Both the position numbers and the translations under genes were made by a program. Source: an uncultured Prevotella sp. (GTDB lineage Bacteria; Bacteroidota; Bacteroidia; Bacteroidales; Bacteroidaceae). Taken from it: a DNA stretch of 64,000 nt. The DNA lies in the NCBI GenBank assembly GCA_944319915.1, contig CALUEY010000033.1, positions 54,112 to 118,111 of the forward strand, written 5' to 3'. A model generated the notes under the pieces. The model was given only the letters and a program-made list of their open reading frames with translations. It was not told where the DNA came from and ran no database searches. Shown piece after piece: positions 43,477-50,868 of this stretch (position 1 is its first letter; each line of letters begins with the position of its first letter).

Positions 43477-45969
43477 TCAGTTTCCTTTCACCACTACCAC
43501 GTCGCCGGGCTGCGTGGCCACGTCGTAGACGGCGGCCTGGGCTGCCCGGGCGGGCGCGCTGCCGCCTTGGGCGGGGGTGTAGGAACCGTCGGGGCGCACC
43601 TGCTCCACCGGCATGGTCCACGTGGCGAAGAGCGGGTTGGGGTTGGGCTGCGCGCCGTCGGCGGGCTTCAGCGTGTGCGAGGCCGACGTTAGCGCGGCCT
43701 TTGAGCGCAGGCGCAGGTTGCCGCCTATGGTGCTGCGTATGCGGGCCTCGGCTATGCGCCCATTCTCCCACCGCAGCTGCTCTACCACGAAGCCGCCCAC
43801 GGCGCGCAGTCCGCGCACCTCGCCGCTGGCCCACTCGGCCGGCAGGGCGGGCAGCAGTGCCACCGCGCCGTCGTGGCTCTGCACGAGCATCTCGGCTATG
43901 CCGGCCGTGCAGCCGAAGTTGCCGTCGATCTGGAACGGCGGGTGTGCGTCGAACATATTGGCGTATGTGCCGCCGCCCTGGCCCTTCTCAACGTGCGAAG
44001 GCACGAGCGACAGCTGGTCCTTGATGAGCTTCAGGGCGTGGTCGCCGTCGAGCAGGCGCGCCCAGAGGCACACCTTCCAGCCCATGGACCATCCGGTTGA
44101 CTGGTCGCCGCGCTGCGTGAGCGACGTCCTGGCGGCTGCAAAGGCCCCGGGGCTGCGCAGCGGCGATATCTCGGTGCCGGGGTAGAGGCCCCAGAGGTGC
44201 GACACGTGGCGGTGGTGGTCACGGGGGTTGTCCCAGTCGTCGGCCCACTCCTGCAGCTGCCCGTGCTTGCCTATGCGCAGCGGTGTGAGCTGCGAGCGCA
44301 TCTGGAGCAGCGTGTCGGCAAACGCCTTGTCGGTGCCGAGGATGGCGGCAGCGGCGGCAGTGTTGGTGAAGAGGTCGCCCACGAGCTGGTTGTCCATGGT
44401 TATGCCGGCGTAGACGTTGGCCTTGGGCTTGCGGTTGGGCTTGTTCTCGGGCGACACCGAGGGGCAAACCACGAGGCGGCCCGTGCGCGGATCGCGCACC
44501 ATGAAGTCGGCGAAGAACTCAGCCGCCCCCTTCATCAGCGGGTAGACGGAGCGCAGGTAGGCCCTGTCGCCGCTGTAAAGGTAGCGGTTCCACAGGTGCT
44601 GGCAGAACCACGCGCCCGCCGTTGGCCACACGCCGCTGTACACCTTGTCCACCGCGCCGGTCATGCGCCACAGGTCGGTGTTGTGGTGGCACACCCACCC
44701 TCGGCAGCCGTACATCTTCCGTGCTGTCTCGGCGCCGGCCTGGCTCAGCTCGCGCACCATCTGCACCAGCGGCTCGTGCAGCTCGCTGAGGTTGCACGGC
44801 TCGGCCGGCCAGTAGTTCATTTCGGTGTTTATGTTCACCGTGTAGCGGCACTTCCACGCCGGGTTGAGCTTGGCGTTCCACTTGCCCTGCAGGTTGGCGG
44901 GCTGGCATCCGGGCTGCGACGAGCTTATGAGCAGGTAGCGGCCAAACTGGAAGTAGAGCGCCACGAGGTGGCCGTCGGCCGTTTGCTTGAAGTCGCGTAT
45001 GCGCTCGTCGGTGGTCTTCGAGGCATAGCGGTCGGGGCCGAGGTCGAGGCTCATGCGGCAGAACTGCTCGCGGTAGCGGGCCACGTGGGCTGCGCGGGCC
45101 TCGGCGTAGGGCCTCGTGGCGGCCTCCATGTAGGCGGCAATGCGCCGCTCGGGGTTGGCCGAAATGTCCTTGTAGTTCACGAAGTTGGTGGCCATGGCTA
45201 TGCGTATGGTCACGGCGTCGGCCCCGCTCACGCTGATGCTGTCGCCCCGTGCGGCCAGCGCGCCGCCCTCGTTCTGCACGGCTGCGCTGACGATGAAGCG
45301 CACCTTGCCCGGCACCTTGGCCGCAGCCTTCTGCGTGGTGCCCTCAAGGGTGAGCCTATGGCCCTCGGCCCGCGTGGCCACGGTGCCTCCCTCGGGGTAC
45401 GACAGCCTTGCGGCGAGGCTTATGCTGCCGGGCTTCGAGGCCGTGTAGCGCACGATGATGAGCTGGTCGGCGAGCGAGGCGAAGGCCTCCTCCTTATAAT
45501 ATGTGTCGCCCACGCGGTATGTAACCACCGAGAGCGCGCTGTCCACCTTAAGCTCGCGGCGGTAGTCGGAGTAGCCCTTGTGGCCGCCGAAGGTAACGTT
45601 GAGGCTGCCCGCCGTCTGGTAGGCGCCGCCGTTGCCAAGCTCGCGCGGGGCGAGCATCCGCTCGGCCAGCACCTGCGCCGAGTCGCTGCGGCCCATGAAG
45701 ATGAGCTTGCGTATGTCGCCGATGATGGCCGGGGTCTCGGTGCTGTAGTTGTTGTATGGCGAGCCTTTTGATATGGTCTCCTCGTTGAGCTGCAGCTGCT
45801 CGGCCTCGGGGCCGCCGAAGACCATGGCGGCCAGCCTGCCGTTGCCTATGGGCAGGGCCTCGTTCCAGGAGCTGGCCGGCTCGTCGTACCACAGGCTCAG
45901 CTCCTTGGGGTTGGCTTGCACCGACAGCGCGAGCGCTGCCGATGCAAGGGTCATGATTAAATGTCTCAT
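43477..45969 (-). CDS. Glycoside hydrolase family 95 (alpha-L-fucosidase type)
   Basis: 830 residues from the ATG at 45969, signal peptide [19 protein letters not shown]. The GH95 fold is complete: N-terminal beta region ([28 protein letters not shown]), helical (alpha/alpha)6 barrel with [61 protein letters not shown] cut at EWADDWD (general acid region), and [19 protein letters not shown]95 enzymes hydrolyse alpha-1,2-linked L-fucose (some L-galactose) with inversion. It is divergent from the propeller-AraC regulator, which probably controls it. Confidence 0.94.
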   Translation of the reverse strand: MRHLIMTLASAALALSVQANPKELSLWYDEPASSWNEALPIGNGRLAAMVFGGPEAEQLQLNEETISKGSPYNNYSTETPAIIGDIRKLIFMGRSDSAQVLAERMLAPRELGNGGAYQTAGSLNVTFGGHKGYSDYRRELKVDSALSVVTYRVGDTYYKEEAFASLADQLIIVRYTASKPGSISLAARLSYPEGGTVATRAEGHRLTLEGTTQKAAAKVPGKVRFIVSAAVQNEGGALAARGDSISVSGADAVTIRIAMATNFVNYKDISANPERRIAAYMEAATRPYAEARAAHVARYREQFCRMSLDLGPDRYASKTTDERIRDFKQTADGHLVALYFQFGRYLLISSSQPGCQPANLQGKWNAKLNPAWKCRYTVNINTEMNYWPAEPCNLSELHEPLVQMVRELSQAGAETARKMYGCRGWVCHHNTDLWRMTGAVDKVYSGVWPTAGAWFCQHLWNRYLYSGDRAYLRSVYPLMKGAAEFFADFMVRDPRTGRLVVCPSVSPENKPNRKPKANVYAGITMDNQLVGDLFTNTAAAAAILGTDKAFADTLLQMRSQLTPLRIGKHGQLQEWADDWDNPRDHHRHVSHLWGLYPGTEISPLRSPGAFAAARTSLTQRGDQSTGWSMGWKVCLWARLLDGDHALKLIKDQLSLVPSHVEKGQGGGTYANMFDAHPPFQIDGNFGCTAGIAEMLVQSHDGAVALLPALPAEWASGEVRGLRAVGGFVVEQLRWENGRIAEARIRSTIGGNLRLRSKAALTSASHTLKPADGAQPNPNPLFATWTMPVEQVRPDGSYTPAQGGSAPARAAQAAVYDVATQPGDVVVVKGN

Positions 45970-46037
45970 TTTGTTAAGACTCAGAATAGTAAGGTAATAT
46001 ATATAGGTAAGTAATTTGTTTCCCGTATGTTGGCAGC

Positions 46038-46046
46038 GCAAAGGTA
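46038..46046 (-). promoter_or_regulatory. Promoter -7 box for GH95
   Basis: TACCTTTGC on the minus strand, 68 bases before the ATG. Confidence 0.5.
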
Positions 46047-46147
46047 TGCAAAAGGCCGCCGCCGTGGGGCGAAAATCGTACCGCAGGGGTGCATTATCGT
46101 GTTTCGGCCACAATGTCCGCCCCTTTCGGTACTATTGTCCTAACGCC

Positions 46148-46224
46148 GCCCCACTCATTTGCCCCGCCCGCCCCGCCCACGCAGGGTGCCGCCCTCCGCC
46201 CGCCGCAGGGCAAATAAATGGGGC
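46148..46224. promoter_or_regulatory. Inverted repeat in the GH95-regulator spacer: candidate operator
   Basis: Arms 46148-46164 and 46208-46224 are complementary at 15 of 17 positions (core GCCCCA...ATTTGCCC). The dyad is centred between the divergent genes and overlaps no coding sequence. The 313-base spacer otherwise holds only the two promoters and GC-rich sequence. Confidence 0.45.
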
Positions 46225-46252
46225 GGGGCGCAGGTTTTAGCGCATTTTTCAC

Positions 46253-46261
46253 TACCTTTGC
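46253..46261 (+). promoter_or_regulatory. Promoter -7 box for the propeller-AraC regulator
   Basis: TACCTTTGC, 21 bases before the ATG. Confidence 0.55.
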
Positions 46262-46282
46262 ACTGGCTAACCCCCCAAGCAG

Positions 46283-48658
46283 ATGACAATGGTGAGACGA
46301 ATGTTGGCACTTATGCTCGTGGCACTGTGCGCCGCCGCCGCCCTCGGCGGTGGCGGCGGGGTGCGCGTGGTGAGCTTCGACGAGAGCGACGGCTTCTCCG
46401 AAAGCCCCGTCACCTGCGTGGTGCAGGACAGCGTGGGGCTTATATGGCTGGCCTCGTGGGACGGCCTCTACCGCTACGACGGCTACCGGATGCGCTGCTA
46501 CAAGGCGCGCCCGGGCGACAACTGCCCGCTCAACGTGAACCGCATCGACTATATATGCGAGCTGCCCGGGGGCGACCTGCTCTGCCGCGTGCGCGGAGAG
46601 TACTTCGCCTTCAGGCGAGCCACGGGCAAGTTCGAGCACTACGAGGGGCCCACGCGCAACCTCGGCAGGGCCTACAGGCCCGACGCGCGGGTGCGGGCCA
46701 CGGTGGAGGCCATGCCCCGCTACCGGGGCCTGCCCGTGCGCATACTGCTCAAGGACCGCCAGGGCGGCATCTGGGTGCAGACCATGAAGGGCCTCGACCG
46801 CATATCGCCCTCGGCGCGCCCCATAGCCGGCCGCAAGGCCGGCACTGACCCCGAGGAGGAGGTGCGCGCCCTGCTGGAAGACCGCCAGGGCCGCCTCTGG
46901 GTGGCCGACAAGAACGGCTACGTGCGCCTGGAGGGCCCCGGGGGGCAGCTCGTGGGCTACGTGAGCCCCTCGGGGAGGCTCGAGGGGCGGCCCGTGCGCT
47001 TCGGCCACAACGCCTACTGCCTGTGCCAGGACAGCCGTGGCTGGGTGTGGATGGGGGCCAAGGGCAGCGGCCTCTTCCGCTTCGTGCCTGCCCCCGGGGG
47101 CTTCAGGGTGAGCCGCTACATGGCCGGGGCCGACGCCGCGCAGGGCCTTAGCCACGACGATGTTTACTCGATAGTGGAGGACAGCTATGGCCGCATGTGG
47201 ATAGGCACCTACGGCGGCGGGCTCAACGTGGCCACCGTGGCCCCCTCGGGGAGCGTGGCCTTCGCCAGCGCCGCGGGCGGGCTGCCGCCCCTCCACGCCG
47301 GCAGCGTGGAGGTGCACCGCCTGGCCATAACGCCGGGCGGGGTGCTGCTCGCCGGCACCAACACCGGCCTCTACACGGCCCGCATAGAGCGCAACGTGGG
47401 CGCCATGCGCTTCCACGCCAACCGCCGCGACCCTGCCTGCGCCTCGTCGCTGAGCAGCAACCGCGTCACCGACATACTCGTGGCACGCTCGGGAGCCGTC
47501 TTCGCGGCCACCTACGGCGGCGGCCTCTGCCGAGTGCTCAGCCCAAGCCTCCTCTCCGACACGCTCTCCTTCCGCCCCTACACCACCGAGAGCGGCCTGG
47601 CCAGCGACGTGGTGATGTCGCTCGGCGAGGACGCCCGCGGGCGGCTGTGGCTCGTGTCGGGCGCGTCGCTCAGCTGCTTCGACCCCGCCACCGAGGTGAG
47701 CACCAACTTCAAGCGCAGCATGTTCAGCGGCGGCTTCGTCTTTTCCGAGGCACGCCCCGTGTGCACGGCGGGCGGCCGCATGGTCATAGGCACGTCGCAG
47801 GGGGTGCTTGAGTTCAACCCCGACGAGGTGCGCAAGAGCGGCTACGTGCCGCCGATAGTAACCAGCTGCCCCGACCGCCTTGAGCTGAAGCCCGAGGAGA
47901 GGGGCTTCGCCATAGAGATGGCCGCCCTCGACTACAACAAGAACGAGCAGATAGAGTATGCCTACATGCTCGAGGGCCTCGACACCGAATGGAACTTCAC
48001 CACCGACAACCACATACGCTACGCCAACCTGCCCGCCGGCACTTACCGCCTGCGAATAAAGTCGACCAACGGCGACGGCATCTGGACCCACAACGAGCGC
48101 ACCATAACCATCCACCGCACGCCCCGCTTCAACGAGCGCCCCCTTGCCTGGATGCTCTACGGGGGCCTGATGCTGCTGGCGGTGTGGGCCGCGGCGAGGC
48201 TCGCGAGATACGTAAGGGGGCTGCAGCGCGAGCTGAGCCACATCAAGATGACCATGGGCGAGCGCGTGGAGTATGCCTGGCTGAAGCACGGCGAGAAGGA
48301 CCCTGGCGCCACGGCGCAGCAGCCCGACTCGGGGCAGGGCGCGCGCGACGAGGCCTGGGCCGCCAAGGTGAGGGCCTACATGGAGGCCAACATAGGCAAC
48401 TCGGGGCTGTCGGTCGACAGCTTCGCGCAGGCCATGGGCATGAGCCGTTCGGTGTTCTACCTTAACATGAAGCGCGTGCTGGGCTCCACGCCAAACAATT
48501 TCATACAGGAGGCGCGCATAGCCCGTGCCAAGGAGCTGCTGCGCGCCAGGGCGGGCAACGTGTCGGAGGTGGCCTACCGCTGCGGCTTCTCCGACCCCAA
48601 GTACTTCAGCCGCTGCTTCAAGAAGGCCACCGGCGTGTCGCCGTCGGAATACAGTTGA
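46283..48658 (+). CDS. Membrane-bound periplasmic-propeller sensor fused directly to an AraC-type HTH
   Basis: 791 residues. After a signal peptide (about 1-22) come two-component-regulator propeller repeats (about 30-550; VVQDSVGLIWLASWDGLYR, LLEDRQGRLWVADKNG, IVEDSYGRMWIGTYGGGLN), a Y_Y_Y domain (YAYMLEGLDTEWNF...YANLPAGTYRLRIKSTN), one membrane helix near 619-637, a short cytoplasmic linker, and an AraC HTH domain (about 689-791; SVDSFAQAMGMSRSVFYLNM and VAYRCGFSDPKYFSRCFKKA). A hybrid two-component system would have a histidine kinase and receiver between membrane and HTH; both are absent and the linker is only about 50 residues. It likely senses a glycan and acts at the adjacent GH95 gene. 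Confidence 0.92.
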   Translation: MTMVRRMLALMLVALCAAAALGGGGGVRVVSFDESDGFSESPVTCVVQDSVGLIWLASWDGLYRYDGYRMRCYKARPGDNCPLNVNRIDYICELPGGDLLCRVRGEYFAFRRATGKFEHYEGPTRNLGRAYRPDARVRATVEAMPRYRGLPVRILLKDRQGGIWVQTMKGLDRISPSARPIAGRKAGTDPEEEVRALLEDRQGRLWVADKNGYVRLEGPGGQLVGYVSPSGRLEGRPVRFGHNAYCLCQDSRGWVWMGAKGSGLFRFVPAPGGFRVSRYMAGADAAQGLSHDDVYSIVEDSYGRMWIGTYGGGLNVATVAPSGSVAFASAAGGLPPLHAGSVEVHRLAITPGGVLLAGTNTGLYTARIERNVGAMRFHANRRDPACASSLSSNRVTDILVARSGAVFAATYGGGLCRVLSPSLLSDTLSFRPYTTESGLASDVVMSLGEDARGRLWLVSGASLSCFDPATEVSTNFKRSMFSGGFVFSEARPVCTAGGRMVIGTSQGVLEFNPDEVRKSGYVPPIVTSCPDRLELKPEERGFAIEMAALDYNKNEQIEYAYMLEGLDTEWNFTTDNHIRYANLPAGTYRLRIKSTNGDGIWTHNERTITIHRTPRFNERPLAWMLYGGLMLLAVWAAARLARYVRGLQRELSHIKMTMGERVEYAWLKHGEKDPGATAQQPDSGQGARDEAWAAKVRAYMEANIGNSGLSVDSFAQAMGMSRSVFYLNMKRVLGSTPNNFIQEARIARAKELLRARAGNVSEVAYRCGFSDPKYFSRCFKKATGVSPSEYS

Positions 48659-48743
48659 ATTAAGAATTAAGAAATGGGCTGCGCGCTCCCACGTGGCGGG
48701 GCCTGGGAAATTAAGAATTAAGGGTTAAGAATTAAGGATTAAG
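48659..48743. repeat. 7-nt-period AT-rich arrays (copy k)
   Basis: Heptads of the ATTAAGA type: two units near 48659-48672 and five near 48711-48743, separated by a GC-rich segment resembling the following terminator arm. Confidence 0.8.
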
Positions 48744-48744
48744 A

Positions 48745-48782
48745 AAAGGGCTGCGCCCCCACCGCTGGGGGCGCAGCCCTTT
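48745..48782. terminator. 17-bp perfect terminator hairpin
   Basis: Arms 48745-48761 and 48766-48782. A-run before and T-run after the core make it usable on both strands; the minus strand ends CCCTTTTCTT. Confidence 0.75.
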
Positions 48783-48812
48783 GCCTTGTTGGCCGGGGGA
48801 TGCACGCGCGCC

Positions 48813-48935
48813 TTACTCTATCTCCACTATCTGGTATTTCGTAGAGCCGAGGCCTATCTGCTCGGCGTAGTCAACGATATGGGTGCCGTGCTGGCGGTTG
48901 ATGCGCTCTATGAGGGGCTTGCTGTCGGCGCAAAG
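48813..48935 (-). pseudogene. C-terminal remnant of an unidentified gene (40 codons)
   Basis: The minus strand encodes a protein-like tail, KPLIERINRQHGTHIVDYAEQ followed by a segment ending KYQIVEIE and a TAA. It has no ATG; the frame is closed upstream by a TAA embedded in a perfect promoter box (TAACTTTGC, 48930-48938). This looks like a gene whose 5' part was deleted. Family not recognised. The rest of the 330-base gap holds the 7-nt array and hairpin described separately. Confidence 0.5.
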
Positions 48936-48988
48936 TTACCCATTGTCGCCGTTACAGGCCCTACCCCCTATTACTGTTTTTCGCCCGC

Positions 48989-49909
48989 TCAGCCGCCGTA
49001 GAGCGTGGAGTGCTCGGCGCAGTGGCAGCCCGGCGCCTCCATCTCGAGCGTGCTGTGGGCTATGCCCTCGGCCTTGAGCGCGGCCTTCAGGGCGGCCTTG
49101 GCCTGCTCCCAGGCGGCGGGGTCGTCGATGGCCACGTGGGCCGTGAGGGCGTTCGTGGTGGTGCTCATGGCCCAGATGTGCACGTGGTGCACGCCCTTCA
49201 CGTGGGCCACCCCCAGCATGCTCTCCACCACGCGGTCGGCGTCGATGCCCTCGGGCGTGCCGTCGAGCGTGAGGCGCAGGCTCTCGGCGAGCAGCCGCCA
49301 GGTGGAGGCGAGTATCACGGCGGCAATGGCGAGCGACACGATGGGGTCAATGGCGGTCCACCCGGTGAGCGTGATCACCACGCCCGACGCCACCACGCCC
49401 ACGCTCACCAGCGTGTCGGCGGCCATGTGGAGGAAGGCCCCGCGCACGTTGATGTCGCCCTTCTGCCCCCGCATCAGCAGCAGGGCGGTGGCCCCGTTGA
49501 CGATTATGCCCGCCAAGGCCGTCCACGACACGGCCACGCCGTTCACCGGGGCGGGGTCGGCGAACTTGTGGATGCTCTCCAGTATGATGGCGCCCACGGC
49601 CACGAGCAGTATGATGGCGTTGAGCAGCGATATGAGCACGGTGCTCTTGCGCAGGCCGTAGGTGAAGCGCTTCGACGTGTGCACGGCGGCCAGCTTGAAG
49701 CCCGCGAGCACGAGCAGCAGCGAGAACACGTCGCCGAGGTTGTGGCCGGCGTCGCTCAGCAGCGACAGCGACCCCTGCCAGAAGCCCACCGCGGCCTCCA
49801 CGGCCACGAAGGCGGCGTTGAGCGCTATCGACAGGATGAAGATGCCGCTGGGCGATTCCACCCCATGCGCGTGGGCATGGTGGTGGTGATGGTTGTAGGT
49901 TTCTTCCAT
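48989..49909 (-). CDS. CzcD-type cation diffusion facilitator transporter
   Basis: 306-residue inner-membrane exporter of Zn, Co or Cd type cations. The His-rich N-terminus (NHHHHHAHAHG), six membrane helices, SDAGHNLGDV in TM2 and LHMAADTLVS in TM5 (H-x3-D) place it in the CzcD/ZitB branch, unlike the CDF gene at 22.6 kb. The cytoplasmic domain ends with a Cys/His cluster PGCHCAEHS that may sense metal. A TACCTTTGC promoter lies in the 318-base spacer shared with the divergent C_GCAxxG gene. Confidence 0.94.
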   Translation of the reverse strand: MEETYNHHHHHAHAHGVESPSGIFILSIALNAAFVAVEAAVGFWQGSLSLLSDAGHNLGDVFSLLLVLAGFKLAAVHTSKRFTYGLRKSTVLISLLNAIILLVAVGAIILESIHKFADPAPVNGVAVSWTALAGIIVNGATALLLMRGQKGDINVRGAFLHMAADTLVSVGVVASGVVITLTGWTAIDPIVSLAIAAVILASTWRLLAESLRLTLDGTPEGIDADRVVESMLGVAHVKGVHHVHIWAMSTTTNALTAHVAIDDPAAWEQAKAALKAALKAEGIAHSTLEMEAPGCHCAEHSTLYGG

Positions 49910-50002
49910 GACTTATGTGTTTTTTTGTCCTTTGTCCGGTGCCATGGTCGCAGCGGGCGCGGGCTTGTGGCCTCGCGGAGGCCGCGGTGCGGCTTTTCGG
50001 TT

Positions 50003-50011
50003 GCAAAGGTA
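50003..50011 (-). promoter_or_regulatory. Promoter -7 box for the CzcD-type gene
   Basis: TACCTTTGC on the minus strand, 93 bases before the ATG. Confidence 0.5.
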
Positions 50012-50125
50012 GCCACGGGGGCTTGCAACGCGGTTGCAAAGAGGGCCGCCTGCCCGCGCCGGGGCGGTGCAAATGGTTTTTAGCCCCCACGGCCGCCGCC
50101 ATGGGCAAAAAACAGCGGCATTTAT

Positions 50126-50157
50126 TTTGCCCGCCAGCCATTTTGCGCTAACTTTGC
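50126..50157 (+). promoter_or_regulatory. Promoter for the C_GCAxxG_C_C gene
   Basis: TTTG at 50126-50129 and TAACTTTGC at 50149-50157, 19 bases apart. The flanking CCATTTTGC(G/A)(C/T)TAACTTTGCA is nearly the same as at cysS. The leader that follows contains a GGGCGG...CCGCCC stem before the ATG at 50228. Confidence 0.7.
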
Positions 50158-50227
50158 ACGTATATATAATAACGTAATGCGGGCGGGCTGCGGAGGAAAG
50201 GCCGCCCGGCATGAAAACCTGACAGTG

Positions 50228-50698
50228 ATGGAGATAGACAAGAAAGAACGGATGAGGCGGGCCGAGGAGCTCTTCATGCAGGGCTTCAACTGCTCGCAGG
50301 CGGTGGTGGCCGCCTTTGCCGACGTTTACGGCCTCACCCAGGAGGAGGCGCTCCGCGTGAGCGCCGGCCTCGGGGCGGGCATAGGGCGCATGAGGCTCAC
50401 GTGCGGCGCCGTGTGCGGCATGGCCGTGCTGGCCGGGCTTGAGCGCGGCAGCGCCACGGCGGGCGACCGCCAGGGCAAGTCGGAGTGCTACAGGCTGGTG
50501 CAGCAGCTGGCCGAGGAGTTCCGCCGCGAGCACGGCAGCATCACCTGCTCCGAGCTGCTCAAGCTCAAGAAGGGCGCGCCGCTTGCCTACGAGGCGTCAG
50601 AGCGCACCGCCGAGTACTACAAGACGCGCCCCTGCGTGAGGCAGATAATATCGGCCGCCCGCATCTACGCCGAGGAACTGGAGAAAATTAAAAGTTAA
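50228..50698 (+). CDS. C_GCAxxG_C_C family protein (possible redox/Fe-S protein)
   Basis: 156 residues from the ATG at 50228 (MEIDKKERMRRAEELFMQGF). The family motif is complete: NCSQAV, then GLGAGIGRMRLTCGAVCGMAVLAG, then SECYRL, ITCSELL and RPCVRQI, giving several conserved cysteines. Such proteins are small, often near transporters or oxidoreductases, and are thought to bind a metal or cluster; the function is not established. It precedes the OPT transporter gene, separated by 7-nt and 9-nt arrays. Confidence 0.88.
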   Translation: MEIDKKERMRRAEELFMQGFNCSQAVVAAFADVYGLTQEEALRVSAGLGAGIGRMRLTCGAVCGMAVLAGLERGSATAGDRQGKSECYRLVQQLAEEFRREHGSITCSELLKLKKGAPLAYEASERTAEYYKTRPCVRQIISAARIYAEELEKIKS

Positions 50699-50715
50699 AA
50701 GTTAAAAGTTAAAAG
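50687..50715. repeat. 7-nt-period AGTTAAA array (copy l)
   Basis: Three AGTTAAA heptads begin within the last codons of the C_GCAxxG gene and lead into AAAGAATATGC, the segment also found (inverted) after the arrays at 16.0 and 21.3 kb. Confidence 0.8.
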
Positions 50716-50736
50716 AATATGCCTCGGGGCAGGGCC

Positions 50737-50844
50737 GGCCTATCGGGCCTATTTGACCTATAAGCCCTATAGGCCCTATAGGCCCTATAAGCCCTAAAGG
50801 CCCTATAAGCCCTAAAGGCCCTATAAGCCCTAAAGGCCCAATAA
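50737..50844. repeat. 9-nt-period GGCCTATAG array, twelve units (copy g)
   Basis: Twelve 9-nt units; the last eight alternate GCCCTATAA and GCCCTAAAG. It ends 24 bases before the OPT start codon and so forms most of that gene's 5' leader or promoter region. Confidence 0.92.
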
Positions 50845-50868
50845 GCTAAGAACCAAATCATCAACCCA

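Noticed and set aside
50190-50228. GGAGGAAAGGCCGCCCGG, resembling the start of RNase P RNA
   Set aside because: It is only a short match inside the leader of the C_GCAxxG gene; none of the other RNase P helices or conserved loops follows.
50737-50844. Could the short-period arrays be CRISPR?
   Set aside because: Units are 9 nt with no spacers, and no cas gene is in the window.
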